Origin: Laburnicola sp. R22_1
Taxonomy: Eukaryota; Ascomycota; Dothideomycetes; Pleosporales; Didymosphaeriaceae
NCBI GenBank assembly: GCA_014281115.1
Contig: JACONQ010000011.1
Location: forward strand, 124,001-188,000
Length of the DNA stretch: 64,000 bases
Direction of reading: 5' to 3'
In this document: in pieces, positions 20,979 to 32,666 of the stretch
How the letters are laid out: each line of letters starts with the position of its first letter
Position numbering within the stretch: position 1 is the first letter of the stretch
Made by a program: the position numbers and the translations under genes
The notes under the pieces: model-generated
The model's database searches: none
What the model saw: only the letters and a program-made list of their open reading frames with translations
What the model was told of the DNA's origin: nothing

Positions 20979-23110
20979 TTATGTCCTAATAGAGGTCTCC
21001 TTACGTTTCTGCTTCTGCAATCCGTAGTAGCGCACTTTAACTGCGCCCTCTGTCCGATTTGGGAAGCGTTTGCATATCTCCTTCCACTCCATACGCTGCT
21101 TATCCCTTAATGAGAGTAAACGCACTTCGTCCGACTCTAGCCACAGCCTGCGCTTACGTTTGCCGTGCGCTTCTGTACCTTCTTCCTTCTCGCTGTTTTT
21201 ATCCCAGTCGTCGTCGTCGCCGTCATCGTCTAAGTAGTCCTCTCCATCATTGGCAGCGTTACTGTCAGAAATGCTCATCCAGTCCGCATTCAAGCTTCCG
21301 CAACTGCAAAGGCCCGGCGCACCACTTTCATATCGGTATCCTACCAGCATCCAGGAATCTGGCGATAGTTGGGTCATGCGGATGACTTTGCCTTCTCCCC
21401 CGAGGCATCTATAGTTGGGAGACCGTTCTGGGTCGCGGGAACGTATGATTTTTATTATAATAGACGAGCCGTTTGGGACGGCGCAGAGCGTGAGGTCGGT
21501 TATCTGACAAGACATGTCGAGGCTGGAACCACAATTGATGTTGCTCCGGTCTCTAGCCTTCGTTCCTCGAAAGGATGTTTGTGGGGAACAGGACCGAGGC
21601 CGGTTATCGATCGGGGGCCGATATAGTTGCCGTGGTTGAGATGACGCTACTTGCCGCGATGCCCTCGTCCACATCGTTCTCGAGCCCTGTCGCCCAAGAG
21701 CAGTTCCTGATGGACCGTACCTCTTCTTCTGTGTTAGATGACCGCCGCGTGTACGTCGTTGAGGGGTCTTCGCCGAAGGTCTGTGGGAAATATCGTCGTC
21801 CTGATTACGTGGGTCCTTGTGGCTTTCCGAAGCGTCTCCCCCACCACCTTCCCTATACTTCTCACGCCTCTCTAAGTCTGGGCCGATATATTCTTCCCCT
21901 TCTATGCTCTCTGAAGGAGAGATGGATCCTCTCGTGGAATGCAGTAGCCCCTCGCTTGTCCTACAATTGTGTGCGCTATCACCGCCGTCATCTTCGGTGC
22001 AGAGGTCACTTGGGGATAACCGTGGGGTTCTAGCACCATCGCGTTCGCGGTCACTGTCGAGAGATCGAAGACTAGGCTCAGTGCTGGCTCTCGAATAGGA
22101 AGCACTGCCGCCGGGAGTTGGCAGAGGCGTTGACTTGGGCGTGGGCGCCGGATTGCACACGAGATTCTCTGCCAGTCGCTCGGCCGGCCTTCGCCGCTTC
22201 GTTGAACGCGGGTCTTCCAGTGGTTCCGGTATAACGTCCAGCGCTACCGGGCGCGTTCGTTTGCGTGTTGTCGACGGCCTGTCTGTGACGTCGACATCGC
22301 CAAAGAGTAGTTCGTCCTGCGCTAGGGGGCTGTCTTGAACGCGTCAATATGGCTCCCCTCAAACTGCTAGAATTACTCACTAGGCCGAACACTTTCTATC
22401 TCCTCTATGGATAAAGCGCACACTTCGTCTGTGTTGAGATTGCCATGCTGTACAGCAACGTATTCTTTATTGCCGGCGGACGCACGGTAACCGCCCTCCT
22501 GACAATCAGACGCTACATTACTAGGCTGAACGCCTGTTGCACTATGGTCGGCAGCATCACCCTCCACAATGAGAGGAAATTCTACCGCTGATCAGTGACA
22601 TTGGCACTCTCATTCACTTGCATGCTTACCTCGACTGATTCCACCGAGTAACCCGATTAAAGCCAGATCCCCTTCCGCGACCTGTGTGGGATGGTCGGGC
22701 CCTCCTTCATCAAGAGGTTCACCGCCAAACTGATCATGCTCTGGGCTCTGCAATCCGGATGCGCCATGGAGCCCAGCGAACGCGTCTACCCGTCCTGTGC
22801 TAGTCAGATTCTGTTGGCTCGTAACGATCATCGAGCAAGTATTACCATAGCCTACTGAAGCTTCGTACAGAGTAGGTAGCGATGCATTCGAACCCGGCAT
22901 TGTGAAATCGTCGTGGGTGTGGGGCCACTCTCCACCATCTTTGCAGTCGACTCCTGAACGGCTGTGCTTTGCCGTCTTGGTTGTAGCGGTCGATTTGGCC
23001 TTGGGTGTTGGCTTCGGCTTAGGTTTGGGCTTGCACGCTTTAGGAACGTATGGAACAATCTTCATAGGCAACGAAGGGGCGAACAAAGTGGTGCTGCAAG
23101 AGGAGGTCAT
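20979..23110 (-). CDS. Myb/SANT-domain protein, copy C, intact, 680 aa
   Basis: Exon 1 22630-23110 (ATG at 23110), intron 22588-22629 (42 nt, GTAAGC...CACTGAT...CAG), exon 2 22381-22587, intron 22334-22380 (47 nt, GTGAGT...TTGAC...CAAG), exon 3 20979-22333. Both introns interrupt after codon position 1 and the spliced frame is open for 680 codons. The N-terminus carries the family signature MKIVPYVPKACKPKPKPK. The middle is Ser/Arg/Pro-rich with the PTPKSTPLPTP box. A globular segment CQITDLTLCAVPNGSSIIIK is shared with copy A. An acidic tract (DDDGDDDDWD) precedes the C-terminal Myb/SANT-like domain (about residues 620-670: LWLESDEVRLLSL and WKEICKRFPNRTEGAVKVRY). A nuclear DNA- or chromatin-binding role is inferred. 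Copies A and B are paralogues in the same orientation. Confidence 0.75.
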
Positions 23111-25520
23111 TTTGGTGTGGTGAGCTGGTGGCGATAGTGAGGAGTCCGGTAAAAGTAGCGCTCTCTACGAACGAACAGTTCCTTTATATGTCACGGCCGA
23201 TGCCGCCCCCCAGCAGAAAGAGGTTGCATAAATATAGCACCCATCTCGGAAATTGCCGTAGCGGGCGCAGCGACTAGTACATCGGCGCTCTGCAGGGAGG
23301 GCGAATGAACTTGAAGACCGTCGGCACTAGCGTTCCTGAAATAACGACGGATCACTCTCCTAAGCGGCGTAGATGGTCTCATTCTATCAACAGTCAGCCT
23401 AGCCCATCTAGTGATTGGCTAGCGGATGGTTACGACTCAGTCGTCCATCGTCATTCAGCGGTTCAGGGGCCCATGTTCCTGAGCGAAGCCACCGATGGCC
23501 AGCTGCTTCTCCGATCCCCAACCACACCCTTACGTCGGACAGGTTCGGTGCCGGATGGCGCATGAATGGGCTATTCTCACCGACGCGGCCTTGTGCTGTC
23601 GGGTGATGGACCAGTAGGTCTTCTTCCACCTCTCACGGCACGCCCTGCGCCATCTCCAAGTTGTTAGTTGCTGTATTCCAGGCATCAGCCCTTTGCTAGT
23701 TGCTTATACCTCATGCTGAGCTGAGGACTCGATGGCGCTGACGCGGAAGGGCGGCCTGAATGAATGCATTATGCGGGTGAACAGCCACATCACCGCCGAG
23801 GAACTGGAGTCAAGAGCGGGGACGCAGTAACGGTATAGGATTGGTCCAGCGCATTTGACCGAGGGAGCGGACGTGATATGGACATCGACGCTGAAACAAT
23901 GGCGTGAGAGATATGTATTCGTTCGCTCAGAACGGAAATAGAAAAGGGGGCAGTACATGCCATCGGCGAGTCCGGAGCAGGGAAGGGATTTGCGGGGGCT
24001 TACAAGTAGGGATGGCTATGCAGCGGGTGGCAAGCTCCACCCTTCAACCGTACTGCCTGACTCGAAATGGGCGAGAATCAGCTTCGGCAACTGGAAGCGC
24101 CGGAAATCTGGGCGGGATAGACGGCTCAGTGGCGTTGCATTGCAACGTTACTTCCACGGTAGACACTTCATGCGAGGCGGGGCATCCTGGGACCATGCAG
24201 GACGAAAATAGTACCTCATGCAAGTGGCCGACCGCGTCACCATCGAGGCATCCTGTCCGAGCGTGACATGGGATATCGAAGTGGATTGGTGGAGCGTCCT
24301 CGGCCGAAGGAACAGGATGCGAGGCGGAGTAATCTGAGCTGAGGCAGCGGCACGAAGAGCATGCAGTCTGCCTTTCATTAAGTCATGCGTAACGCAGTAC
24401 GTTGCAGAAGCGCCAATGTCTCGGCGATCCGGAGGAAAAGGGAGGTGGCCAGGATTCAGGGCTTATCAGCCACCGAGGCGCTAGAACGTGCCACGAGAAG
24501 GGAGCCCATCTTTCCGTCGACCGTAGCGGGAGTAAAAGCTGAGGCGAGGAGGAGTTGGCCAGAGGGGAAGGGAGGGAGGCGTCTCGCTCGTAGGTCTGTT
24601 ATTGGTAGAAGTCCAGAGGTACGTTGTCCAGCTGCAGGACCTTAACGTGCGCGAAGGCATGAGACGTACCGGCTCGTAACAGGAGAGGAAATGGACAGCG
24701 TCGACGGAGTAGTAACAGCGAAAAGAGTATCGGGCGCCGAAGGTAAGGCAGCTCTGACCCTGCCGATAGGGCGACTAGGTTTGAGAAAAAGCCTCATGAG
24801 AGAAGGGGCGGTTGGCGCCGACGGGTTGGGGGGAGAGGGGCCTTCGGATGGAGGGATGAGAGTAGAGTGAAAAGGAAGGAAAATGACGGCGGGAGAGGGA
24901 GGATTTTATGATGGGACGTCGAGGTCCGTTGCCCGTTCAGGTGTAGCGCGGAACCGCAAGCGAAGCCCGGATTGCCCGAACGGGGTGCATCCATTTCCTG
25001 ATGCAGGCTTGCCGTCTGATTGTTTACTATTTTATTTTTTATTTCTACTTTCTACTTTTATTTCTTACCCCTTACCGTTCATTTCGACACTGCTGCAGAT
25101 AAGTAATTAAAATGCCCGTTACTACACGCGGGTACTATACGCGGTACTATATCCTAAAGATACGCACTTTTAATAAAAACAAAATTTACATATATAGTTT
25201 TTAATAAACCCACCCTACTAACCCTATATTCTGCGTAGATATCATTCTCTAATTAAACCTTATCTCTACTTTCCCTCCCTTTTTAGAACAAATCTCTCTT
25301 CGGAAACCTTCCTAATGTATTTCTGTCTAATTTACAATTCACCATTTAACCTAAGCTTGTTTAAGAAAAACGCTTGACTATTTCTTGCTCAAAAATATCC
25401 TCGCATACACGCACAATATCTTTCCAGGCTGCCTCCGTATTAATACCCCAGAATAAAATGCCTGGTTTTAAAATTAACTGTACTATCTAGTGCACAATCT
25501 TAACGTTTTGAACGTCCTAT
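23111..25520. other. No gene recognised; composition boundary near 25.0 kb
   Basis: Positions 23111-25000 are GC-rich with several short open frames on both strands, none with a recognised motif. The first 100 bp is the promoter of Myb copy C (TTTATATGTC near 23180). From about 25020 the sequence turns abruptly AT-rich (TTTACTATTTTATTTTTTAT) and remains decayed up to the copia insertion at 25521. This AT-rich part resembles RIP-mutated repeat DNA and probably continues across the element at 31050. Confidence 0.5.
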
Positions 25521-25747
25521 TGTCAGATATAAGGGTATTCTTAATAAATAAGATGAAAGGTGGTTTAATTTTAATAAGTGTTGAGATCGGCTCATTCTGT
25601 TGATTGTGTGTCTCCTCTCTCGAGGTTTGCTTGTGCGCTGTTTTGGTTCTTGGCTAATCCTCCATACTATCCCTATTTGGGTAGGGGCTGTTTCATCTCT
25701 CTCCTGCCACCCACGATAGTTGTTCGGATCACCTATCCAATCTGACA
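25521..25747 (-). repeat. LTR of copia element 1 (downstream, 3' LTR)
   Basis: 227 bp, TG...CA ends, 8-bp inverted termini TGTCAGAT/ATCTGACA. It matches the copy at 30823-31049 except for one G/A difference near 25555. Confidence 0.95.
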
Positions 25748-25757
25748 CACCCCCTCA
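25748..25757 (-). other. Polypurine tract of copia element 1
   Basis: On the minus strand GAGGGGGTG directly precedes the 3' LTR. The same tract occurs at the corresponding place in copia element 2, and a close variant (GGAGGTG) in copia element 3. It would prime plus-strand DNA synthesis. Confidence 0.7.
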
Positions 25758-25933
25758 GCTCGGCGACCTCGCCTTGAGCTGTTCACCATTCATTCTTAGG
25801 TGATCCGGGATGTCTCAGCATCTACCGTTCTCCCTAAAGCTTCAATCTTTCGTGTTATCGCATCTATCTCTCCTTGCTCTACGATCATGCGGTCCTTTAC
25901 GTTTGCCAGTCCTACTTGGCTTAGGAACTGGGG

Positions 25934-28900
25934 CTAGGTCCTAATAGGAAGGGTCTTAGTGAATCTATCGGCGATTATATCGCTCGAGGGGACATATGTC
26001 ACTCTAATTGACTTCCTTTTTGCCTCCTGTCGTAGCCAGTGATTGTGGATATCCACATGTCGGAGCTTGGTCGTCAGCTGAGAGATCTCCTCGTTGATCA
26101 GCCGAATCGTCTGCTTGTTGTCGCACTGAATAGTAATCACTGGGTCTTCCAGTGTTACTTGAAGTTTGTTAAGCAGCATCCGTGTAAACATAGCTTCCTT
26201 AGCTACTTGGGATAGTGCTAGGAGCTCTGCCTTAGTTGTCGAAGTGGTAACCGTGTCCTGCTTGTTGGCTCGCCAGGCGATAAGGCCGCCAAATAGTTTA
26301 ATTGCGTACCCTTAGGAACTCTTCCTATCCATTGTGTTGTCTGCAAACGATGCGTCGCTAGCTACAATAAGACTATTGTCTCCTCTAAACTCTAGGGCGT
26401 ATGTTCGTGTAGAGTGTAGGTACAAGAGGACGCGGTCAGTCGCTTGTTGATGTGTTGGGCTTGGATTGGTAAGGAAGCGGGCGAGTTGCGAGATAGCGAA
26501 TGCAACGTTAGGGCGTGTATTCACCGCTACAAAGAGTAGGGAGCCAATTTTGCGTTGGTATAGGTTGATCTCTCCATGTGTTGCGAGGTCTGTGCGGCCA
26601 GTAAGCTCTATTCGAGCCATTGGGGTATCGTGGCGAAGGTTATGATCAGTTGCGAGTTGGACGATTTTGTCGATATACGCGGCTTGCGATAGCCATATCT
26701 TCTGCTGGGTTCGGTCTCTCATCACCTCTATTCCAAGGAACCATCTTAAATCCCCTCCTCCTGTTAGGCTGTATTTCTTCTGGAGATCCTTCACGACCTG
26801 GTCTGCTAGTGTACGGTTTCGTGGGTGATACGCAAGAATGATATTATCAACGTAGAAGAAGATAAACACCCCTTTTCGTACCATGCAACATGGTTCGTGT
26901 GGAACTACAGAGAAACCAAGCTCTGTGAGGTAGGTGGTGAAGTCCCTTTGCCATAGTAAGGGTGAGATCCGCAGGCTATACAGCGCCTTTTGAAGCTGAA
27001 GTATTGTGCCTGGACGTGCATACCCGCGTGGCATTCGCATGTAGATAACACGATCAATCAATGCATGTACGAAAGCGTTGGTCACGTCGTACTGCTTTAG
27101 CTCTAGGTTAAACCGAGCAGCAATAGCTATTAGCATCCTAAACGATCTTCCTGCGAGTGTGGCGGCATAGGTCTCTTGGGCGGTAACATTGTTCTGTTGA
27201 TCGCCTTGGACAACTAGCCTTGCCTTACACTTCTGGAAGTGGTGGTGCTGATCGAGCTTGTAGGTGTATACCTATATTGAATCCAGTATCTGGATTCCTT
27301 CTTGTCTTGCCTGAATAGTGGGCACCTCAGTCCATGACTTCGTTTGTTTGTGGCTATCGAGGTGTTCTTCCTCGGCTTTCTTAAAGAGCATGTAGAGTGG
27401 GTGCGTAGGCTTGAGCCCGTTCGGAGGAGGTGCTGGTGACAGTTCGCTGTAATGAGGCTGATAGCCCTTCATTATCATGCGTTCAATGCTTGCGTCATCC
27501 AGTTTCTTCCCCTCTACTTCACGAACGTGACCTGCTTTGGTACCGGCCATGAAGGCTGCGGTCTATGGTGCAGTGGCTTTCGCTTCACTGGGTAAGGAAC
27601 TGAGTGGAGATCGGAGTCTGTCCAGGTCGTGAGAGAGGGGCAACTGGGGATCAACCAGCTTTCCTTCCTCTTTACGTAGGAGGGCTCTCTCAACAGGCTA
27701 TATTCCTCCAGGGCGAGGCAGGGCTGGATCTAGCTCCTGATCATCTCTAGCGCTGGGCAGCGAGTTGGGGCACTGCTCGTATCCATCTGAGCTCATTAGT
27801 TGCGCTAATAAGGCTGCTGGTGGTGGTGTACTTGGCGGCGTCGGGTAGGGTATGACCTTCTTCCCGCGCTCGTCGTACTGGGGTGTCCCCACTTGCTCAG
27901 AAGGAGAGTCGTCCGTCGCTTCATCCTTATAGAACCTGCTTGTAGCATTGTTCTGTTGTGATGGTGAAGGCGGTAGCTCTATCGTCCTGATCCAAGTTGC
28001 AATTTCTTTAAGGGTACTGTGCATAAGATTGTCTATAATGTGTTTCATGTCTCTGTTGAAGATGCTATCTTCGTCGAACACTACGTCGCGGGTGCTGATG
28101 ACCTTGCCCATTGATGGTATCCATATCCTGAAGATGTTTGAGGAAACGTAACCCACTAAGTATCTAATCCATGCCTTTGGGTTGAGTCTTTGTAGACGTC
28201 CTTTGCCACGCTTCGTATTATCTGTTATGGCAAAGGCCTTGCAGCCATATGCTTGTAGATGGGATTGGTTTGGTTTGCGTGGGGACGTGACTATCCCATT
28301 TTGAAAGGCGACAGCGGTAAAGAACGCTTCATAGGGCGTCTTCTAGCGATTCGAATACTTGGGTGTTCGATTGTATAGGTATATGGCGGTTCGAGTCACT
28401 TCAGGCCATACTTCCTATGGTAGATTCGCGTTAGGGCGCATTGCACGAGCTTTCTCCTTTACCACACCCCCTGAGCGTTCAGCTCCGCCGTTTTGGGCTT
28501 GGGTATCAGGTGCTGAGGGCTCCACTGCTATACCTTGCTTGTCCCTCCACCTCTGGGCTTCGGCTGAGCGAAACGTCTCATTATTAGTCTTAATGACTTT
28601 GACCGCAATCCCAAATTGATTCTTTATAAATGTGATAAATGTTTGGAGGGTTTTAATAATTGATCTGGCAGGTCGGTTATCTTTGAAATAGAAATCCCAT
28701 AGCATACTGGTAACTCTGCACATGATTAGCATTTGGCTCTTCTCCTTTGTGTTACTCCCTTCTTCGTAATCATGAAAGTCTAGGGCTATTCGCTCTCCTG
28801 GACCTTCTAGGATTGTTCGGGGGGTTCTTCTTATCTGTCGCTTAGACTTTGATCTTCCACATGCGTCGCACTTGACGGTAGGAATGCCAACAATCTTCAC

Positions 28901-30715
28901 CCCCTCAGAGTGATGCACGAGGTGCTCAAGTGCCTGAGGTCCTGGGTGTCCCAGTCGTTTGTGCCACATCTCACCGCTCGCTCGTTGTCGCGGCTTGATT
29001 GTGCGTGCTTTGGTTGTTGCAAAGGTTGATTTTGGCTCAGAGACATTGTTGTACTCAACAACCCATTGTCCGTATCGTTCTTCAAGGAGCGCAACAGCGC
29101 TATCGTCGTATCGGCGTAGTACGGTAGGGTTTGACTTGGTATCCCACCATAGGCCTTGTTGTCGGAGTACTCTAAATGAGACAAGGTTACAGTGTAGGTC
29201 TGGGCAGAAGGCCACATCTCTGAGGTGAAGGCGGCGTGTTAAGCCTGCAGTCTTCACTCTCACATATAGTGAGCCATATGCCATGATCCATACGCGTGAG
29301 TTCCCTGCCCATAAGAAATCTCCTGGTGTGGGTGGCCGAGTGTTCGTGAATCGTCTGATATTATTTGCTACATGGCACGTTGTCCCTAAGTCGAGGATAA
29401 AGGATCGTTCAAGTGGGTACCTTGACTGTTTCGTTATGAAAGAGGCGGCGGCTATCGCAATATTGACCTCTCCAATTTGCCTTCCATGTAGTTACTCCTC
29501 TGTGGAAGCTTCTATCGTTGGAGTCGCTGAGTGCGACTTCTTGAGAGCTGGGGTCTTCGATCGTGGCCTTTTCGCTGAGCGTATTTCCTCCTGAAGTTTA
29601 GCATTGTTGCTAATCCTTTCTTGAGCCATTCTCTTGACGCCGTCTCGGGCTCTCCAATTTGGAGGCGCTGTCTCTGGCATTGCATACCAACACTTGTTGA
29701 GATCATGTGGTCCATCACAAGCCTTACACTTCTGCGTTGTATGGTCGATCGTATCACTATCGCGATAACTGCGCTTTTGACGTTGGTTACGACCTCTTCC
29801 GCGAGTTGGTTTAGTATCAGCATTATCATCAGCTTCTTCTCCAGCGAGGGTTGGTCCTCCAGCTGAGAAGGCTGCTCTAGACGATTTGCTCTTAGCTAGG
29901 TATAGTAGGTTGGCTTGTTTTCTAAATCGTAGGAACATGTCGGTGGCCGTCACCGTAGGATCTGGGAGGCTGTTTTCCATAAATGAGATTGTCCATCCTT
30001 GGAAATTCTTTGCTGTAGCTTTCACGAAGTCGTTCTTGATGAATTGATCGTTCAGGCAGTCAGGTACACCAGTCGCTTTGGCTTCTGTAACCGCGTGGTC
30101 CACTTCAGTAAGCCAGGTGTCCCAATGGGCTGTTGTCCTCATTGGTTTAAAGGCTGCTTGGTATCGTTCCCTTGCTTTGTTAAGCTCGTCCTCTGATCTC
30201 ACGCCTACAGTAGCGGCGAGTTTGATTATCCAGCTTCAATATGGTTGGGACGGCTTGCAGCAGTTGGTGAATAGGTGTGAGGATACTGTCGTCCGAATGA
30301 AGTCGGTGACCTGAGAGAAGTGGGTTTGTTCTCGTTGATGTTTCTGATCGAGGACCTTGTATTCTTCAAAAATGGACTTGAAGTCGTCTACGTCTTCTTT
30401 GTATGAGGTCTTGCCGGCGTTCGAGAGGTCGGACGGTCGAGCCGGTACAAACGGGGGTATCACTGCGTGCTGCCCGTGATTCGCTCGGTATTGGGTTTGA
30501 TGTTGGTTTATCGCCGCTGTAGCTGGTTGATAGTCGGCTATCAAGGGCCTGATTGGGGCGATAGGTTCGGCGAGTGGCTGGGCCATCTGTTTGGGGTCGA
30601 TCTTCGACCAGACGTTCAACGACACACACTTCGACTCCAGTTGTGCGATCCACTTGATCCACTGGGTATGGTCCATAAGGATTACTGTGGGGTCGCGATT
30701 CGGGGTAGTTGACAT
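25934..30715 (-). pseudogene. Copia gag-pol polyprotein, interrupted by stops
   Basis: Starts at an ATG at 30715 (MSTTPNRDPTVILMDHTQWI). Gag runs to about 29.6 kb with a zinc knuckle CKACDGPHDLNKCW (near 29.72 kb). A protease-like FILDLGTTCHVANN follows near 29.4 kb, then the integrase zinc-binding part (HKRLGHPG... CDACGRSKSKR) and catalytic core near 28.5-28.8 kb. Reverse transcriptase is at 26312-27136 and RNase H near 25.9-26.2 kb (CDNKQT). Damage fits RIP: stops are TAA or TAG at positions expected to be CAA, CAG or TGG, the second integrase Asp reads Asn (KTNNE), and the RT box reads YVDN instead of YVDD. Essential residues are therefore lost and the protein cannot be functional. Confidence 0.9.
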
Positions 30716-30795
30716 CTTGATGGATTTTTATCGTTCTGTGCGACGTCGCGTCGTTTCGGCTCGAGTTGTATCGGCGTTCTGGTTGTTCCGGTGTT

Positions 30796-30822
30796 CAAGG
30801 TAGAGGCACTGAGACTCTTAAT
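30796..30822 (-). other. Primer-binding site matching the 5' half of tRNA-Lys(CUU)
   Basis: The plus strand next to the upstream LTR reads GGTAGAGGC...GAGACTCTTAAT and ends exactly at the LTR. GACTCTTAAT is the anticodon stem-loop of tRNA-Lys(CUU), and GGTAGAG matches its D-arm region. So the minus-strand RNA would pair with the 3' end of a cleaved 5' half-tRNA, as known for Drosophila copia and other hemiviruses. The tRNA assignment is from memory of conserved anticodon-loop sequence. Confidence 0.65.
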
Positions 30823-31049
30823 TGTCAGATATAAGGGTATTCTTAATAAATAAGATAAAAGGTGGTTTAATTTTAATAAGTGTTGAGATCGGCTCATTCT
30901 GTTGATTGTGTGTCTCCTCTCTCGAGGTTTGCTTGTGCGCTGTTTTGGTTCTTGGCTAATCCTCCATACTATCCCTATTTGGGTAGGGGCTGTTTCATCT
31001 CTCTCCTGCCACCCACGATAGTTGTTCGGATCACCTATCCAATCTGACA
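30823..31049 (-). repeat. LTR of copia element 1 (upstream, 5' LTR)
   Basis: 227 bp, partner of 25521-25747. It is followed on the plus strand by the target duplication CCTAT at 31050. Confidence 0.95.
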
Positions 31050-31186
31050 CCTATCCTACTAGCATCTTCGCCGATTTGACGACTATTCTGTCCACTTCTT
31101 CTCCATTATGTAATTCGTAGTCTCGTTTATTTCTCCACTTACGATATTTTGCTAGCGTATATACTCGTATAAATTAGTCGTTAATA

Positions 31187-31214
31187 CGGAGGTGCCTTTC
31201 AAAAGTTCTGTCTG
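31187..31214 (+). repeat. Left 28-bp TIR of the Tc1/mariner element
   Basis: Perfect inverted match to 32639-32666. Inward of the TIR a looser inverted similarity (GCCACCACAACGCC-type words) continues for about 25 bp. Confidence 0.95.
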
Positions 31215-31298
31215 ACGCTAAAAGCGCCACCACAACGCCCAGCTCTTGGCACTAAAATACTTGAGATAGGAGCAATCTGATCTCTCTTCTGATCAACC

Positions 31299-32594
31299 AT
31301 GGCCCCCAATACTGACGTGTATACGCGTACTCTTGTTGTTACTCTCAAATCACTATCTGTTGGCAAGTCAACCTCTCAAGTCTCAGAGCTCACTGGCATC
31401 AAACCACGCACAATTGATCGTATCTACAGCCGAGCTATTGCTGCTGGCTTCGAGCCCAACGTTCTGCCTCTCAAGATCCTCCCACACCACGTTCAAGACG
31501 CTCCTCGCTCTGGGCGCCCATCCAAACAGACGCAGGAGGTCAAGGAGGAGGTATTACAACAAGTATACCGCGACAGATATGGACGTGAAAAGACCTGCGC
31601 TGACGTAGCTGGTGGGCTTAGTCTGCGAGGGATAGATCTCTCAGCTACTACTGTCTGGCGAGTCTTGAGAGAGGCTGGATACCACAAGACAAAGCCAACA
31701 AGGAAGCCTGGGTTGACACAGAAGATGAGGACTGAGAGATTAAAGTAGGCGCTTAAGCACGTTACTTAGACGCTTAAGGATTAGAAGAACGTTATATAGA
31801 CAGATGAGACTTCTGTCGTTCTTGGTCATCGCCGTGGTGGATACAGAATATGGAGGAGACCTGAGGAGCGCGTAGTCAAGAGCTGTATACGTGAGAGATG
31901 GAAGGGATACTCTAAGTTCATGTTCTGGGGCTGCTTTACGTACGACAAGAAGGGTCCTTGCTATGTCTACAAGCCAGAGACTAAGGTAGAGAAGCAGATA
32001 GCTGCTCAAAGGATCAGTGAGCTGAACGCTGAGCTCGAGCCTTTAATGCGAGATGAGTGGGAGCTGAACACAGCCATGAGGAGGACAGGACTACGCAACA
32101 AGCCAGGCAAGAAACCTCAATGGAAATGGACAGCCAAGAATGGCAAGCTCGTACGCAGCTCTGGTGGAGGCATTGATTGGTGGCGATACCAGACGTGCGT
32201 TCTTATCCCTAAGCTTCTGCCCTTCGCGCAGGAGTGTATGAAGGATAGGCCACAGACTGTAGTGATAGAGGATAAGGCACCTGCGCATGCACACCACTAT
32301 CAGGATACAGTGTACAGTCTGTACAAGGTCACAAAGTTGCTCTGGTGTGGCAACTCACCAGACTGCAACTGCATTGAGCCATGCTAGTTCTATATAAAGA
32401 GAGAGACTACAAAGAAGGGAGCTCCTCAATCAAGAGCAGAGGGTATTAAGGCGTAGGAGAGATGCTAGCGAGACCTCCCTCAATCAAAGATACAAGCTTG
32501 GATTGAGCGTATTGTTGAACATATCCCTAAGATTATTAAGCTTAAAGGTGGCAATAAGTACCTTGAAGGGAGAGGAGAAAAGCGAGTTAGATAG
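31299..32594 (+). pseudogene. Tc1/mariner transposase with seven TAG stops
   Basis: One uninterrupted frame of 432 codons from ATG 31299 (accATGGCC) to TAG 32592-32594, without any frameshift. The N-terminus has helix-turn-helix segments (VSELTGIKPRTIDRIYSRAI and LSATTVWRVLREAGY). The catalytic triad region is readable: first Asp in TDETSVVLGHRR, second in VVIEDKAPAHAHHY, third acidic position in NSPDCNCIEPC. Seven internal TAG codons (four between 31746 and 31803, three between 32385 and 32466) fall where Trp is expected (for example NVI*TDE, EPC*FY), the TGG->TAG change made by RIP. No other disabling change is seen. Confidence 0.9.
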
Positions 32595-32638
32595 ATCAGC
32601 AATATGTGGCGTTTTGGTGGCGTTGTGGCTTTCCTTGG

Positions 32639-32666
32639 CAGACAGAACTTTTGAAAGGCACCTCCG
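32639..32666 (-). repeat. Right 28-bp TIR of the Tc1/mariner element
   Basis: Perfect inverted partner of 31187-31214, followed by the TA duplication. Confidence 0.95.

Larger units (their letters stand above)
25521..31049 (-). mobile_element. Copia element 1: complete Ty1/copia LTR retrotransposon, RIP-mutated
   Basis: Length 5529 bp with two 227-bp LTRs that differ at one visible site (G/A), each starting TGTCAGAT and ending ATCTGACA. A perfect 5-bp target duplication CCTAT flanks it (25516-25520 and 31050-31054). Read on the minus strand it has a primer-binding site next to the upstream LTR and a polypurine tract GAGGGGGTG next to the downstream LTR. The internal order gag, zinc knuckle, protease region, integrase, reverse transcriptase, RNase H is the copia order. 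Near-identical LTRs mean a recent insertion, yet the coding region is full of CAR->TAR stops, so RIP acted after insertion. It is not autonomous. Confidence 0.95.
31187..32666 (+). mobile_element. Tc1/mariner element, complete ends, dead transposase
   Basis: 1480 bp between perfect 28-bp terminal inverted repeats (CGGAGGTGCCTTTCAAAAGT... at 31187-31214, complement at 32639-32666), flanked by TA on both sides (31185-31186 and 32667-32668), the Tc1/mariner target. Inside is a single transposase frame. The ends look intact and could be mobilised in trans if an active relative exists. It lies 136 bp from copia element 1 within the same decayed background. Confidence 0.95.

Noticed and set aside
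30796..30822. A genuine tRNA-Lys or tRNA-Met gene at the copia primer sites
   Set aside because: Only the 5' half is present, with no T-arm or acceptor 3' strand; it is a primer-binding site.
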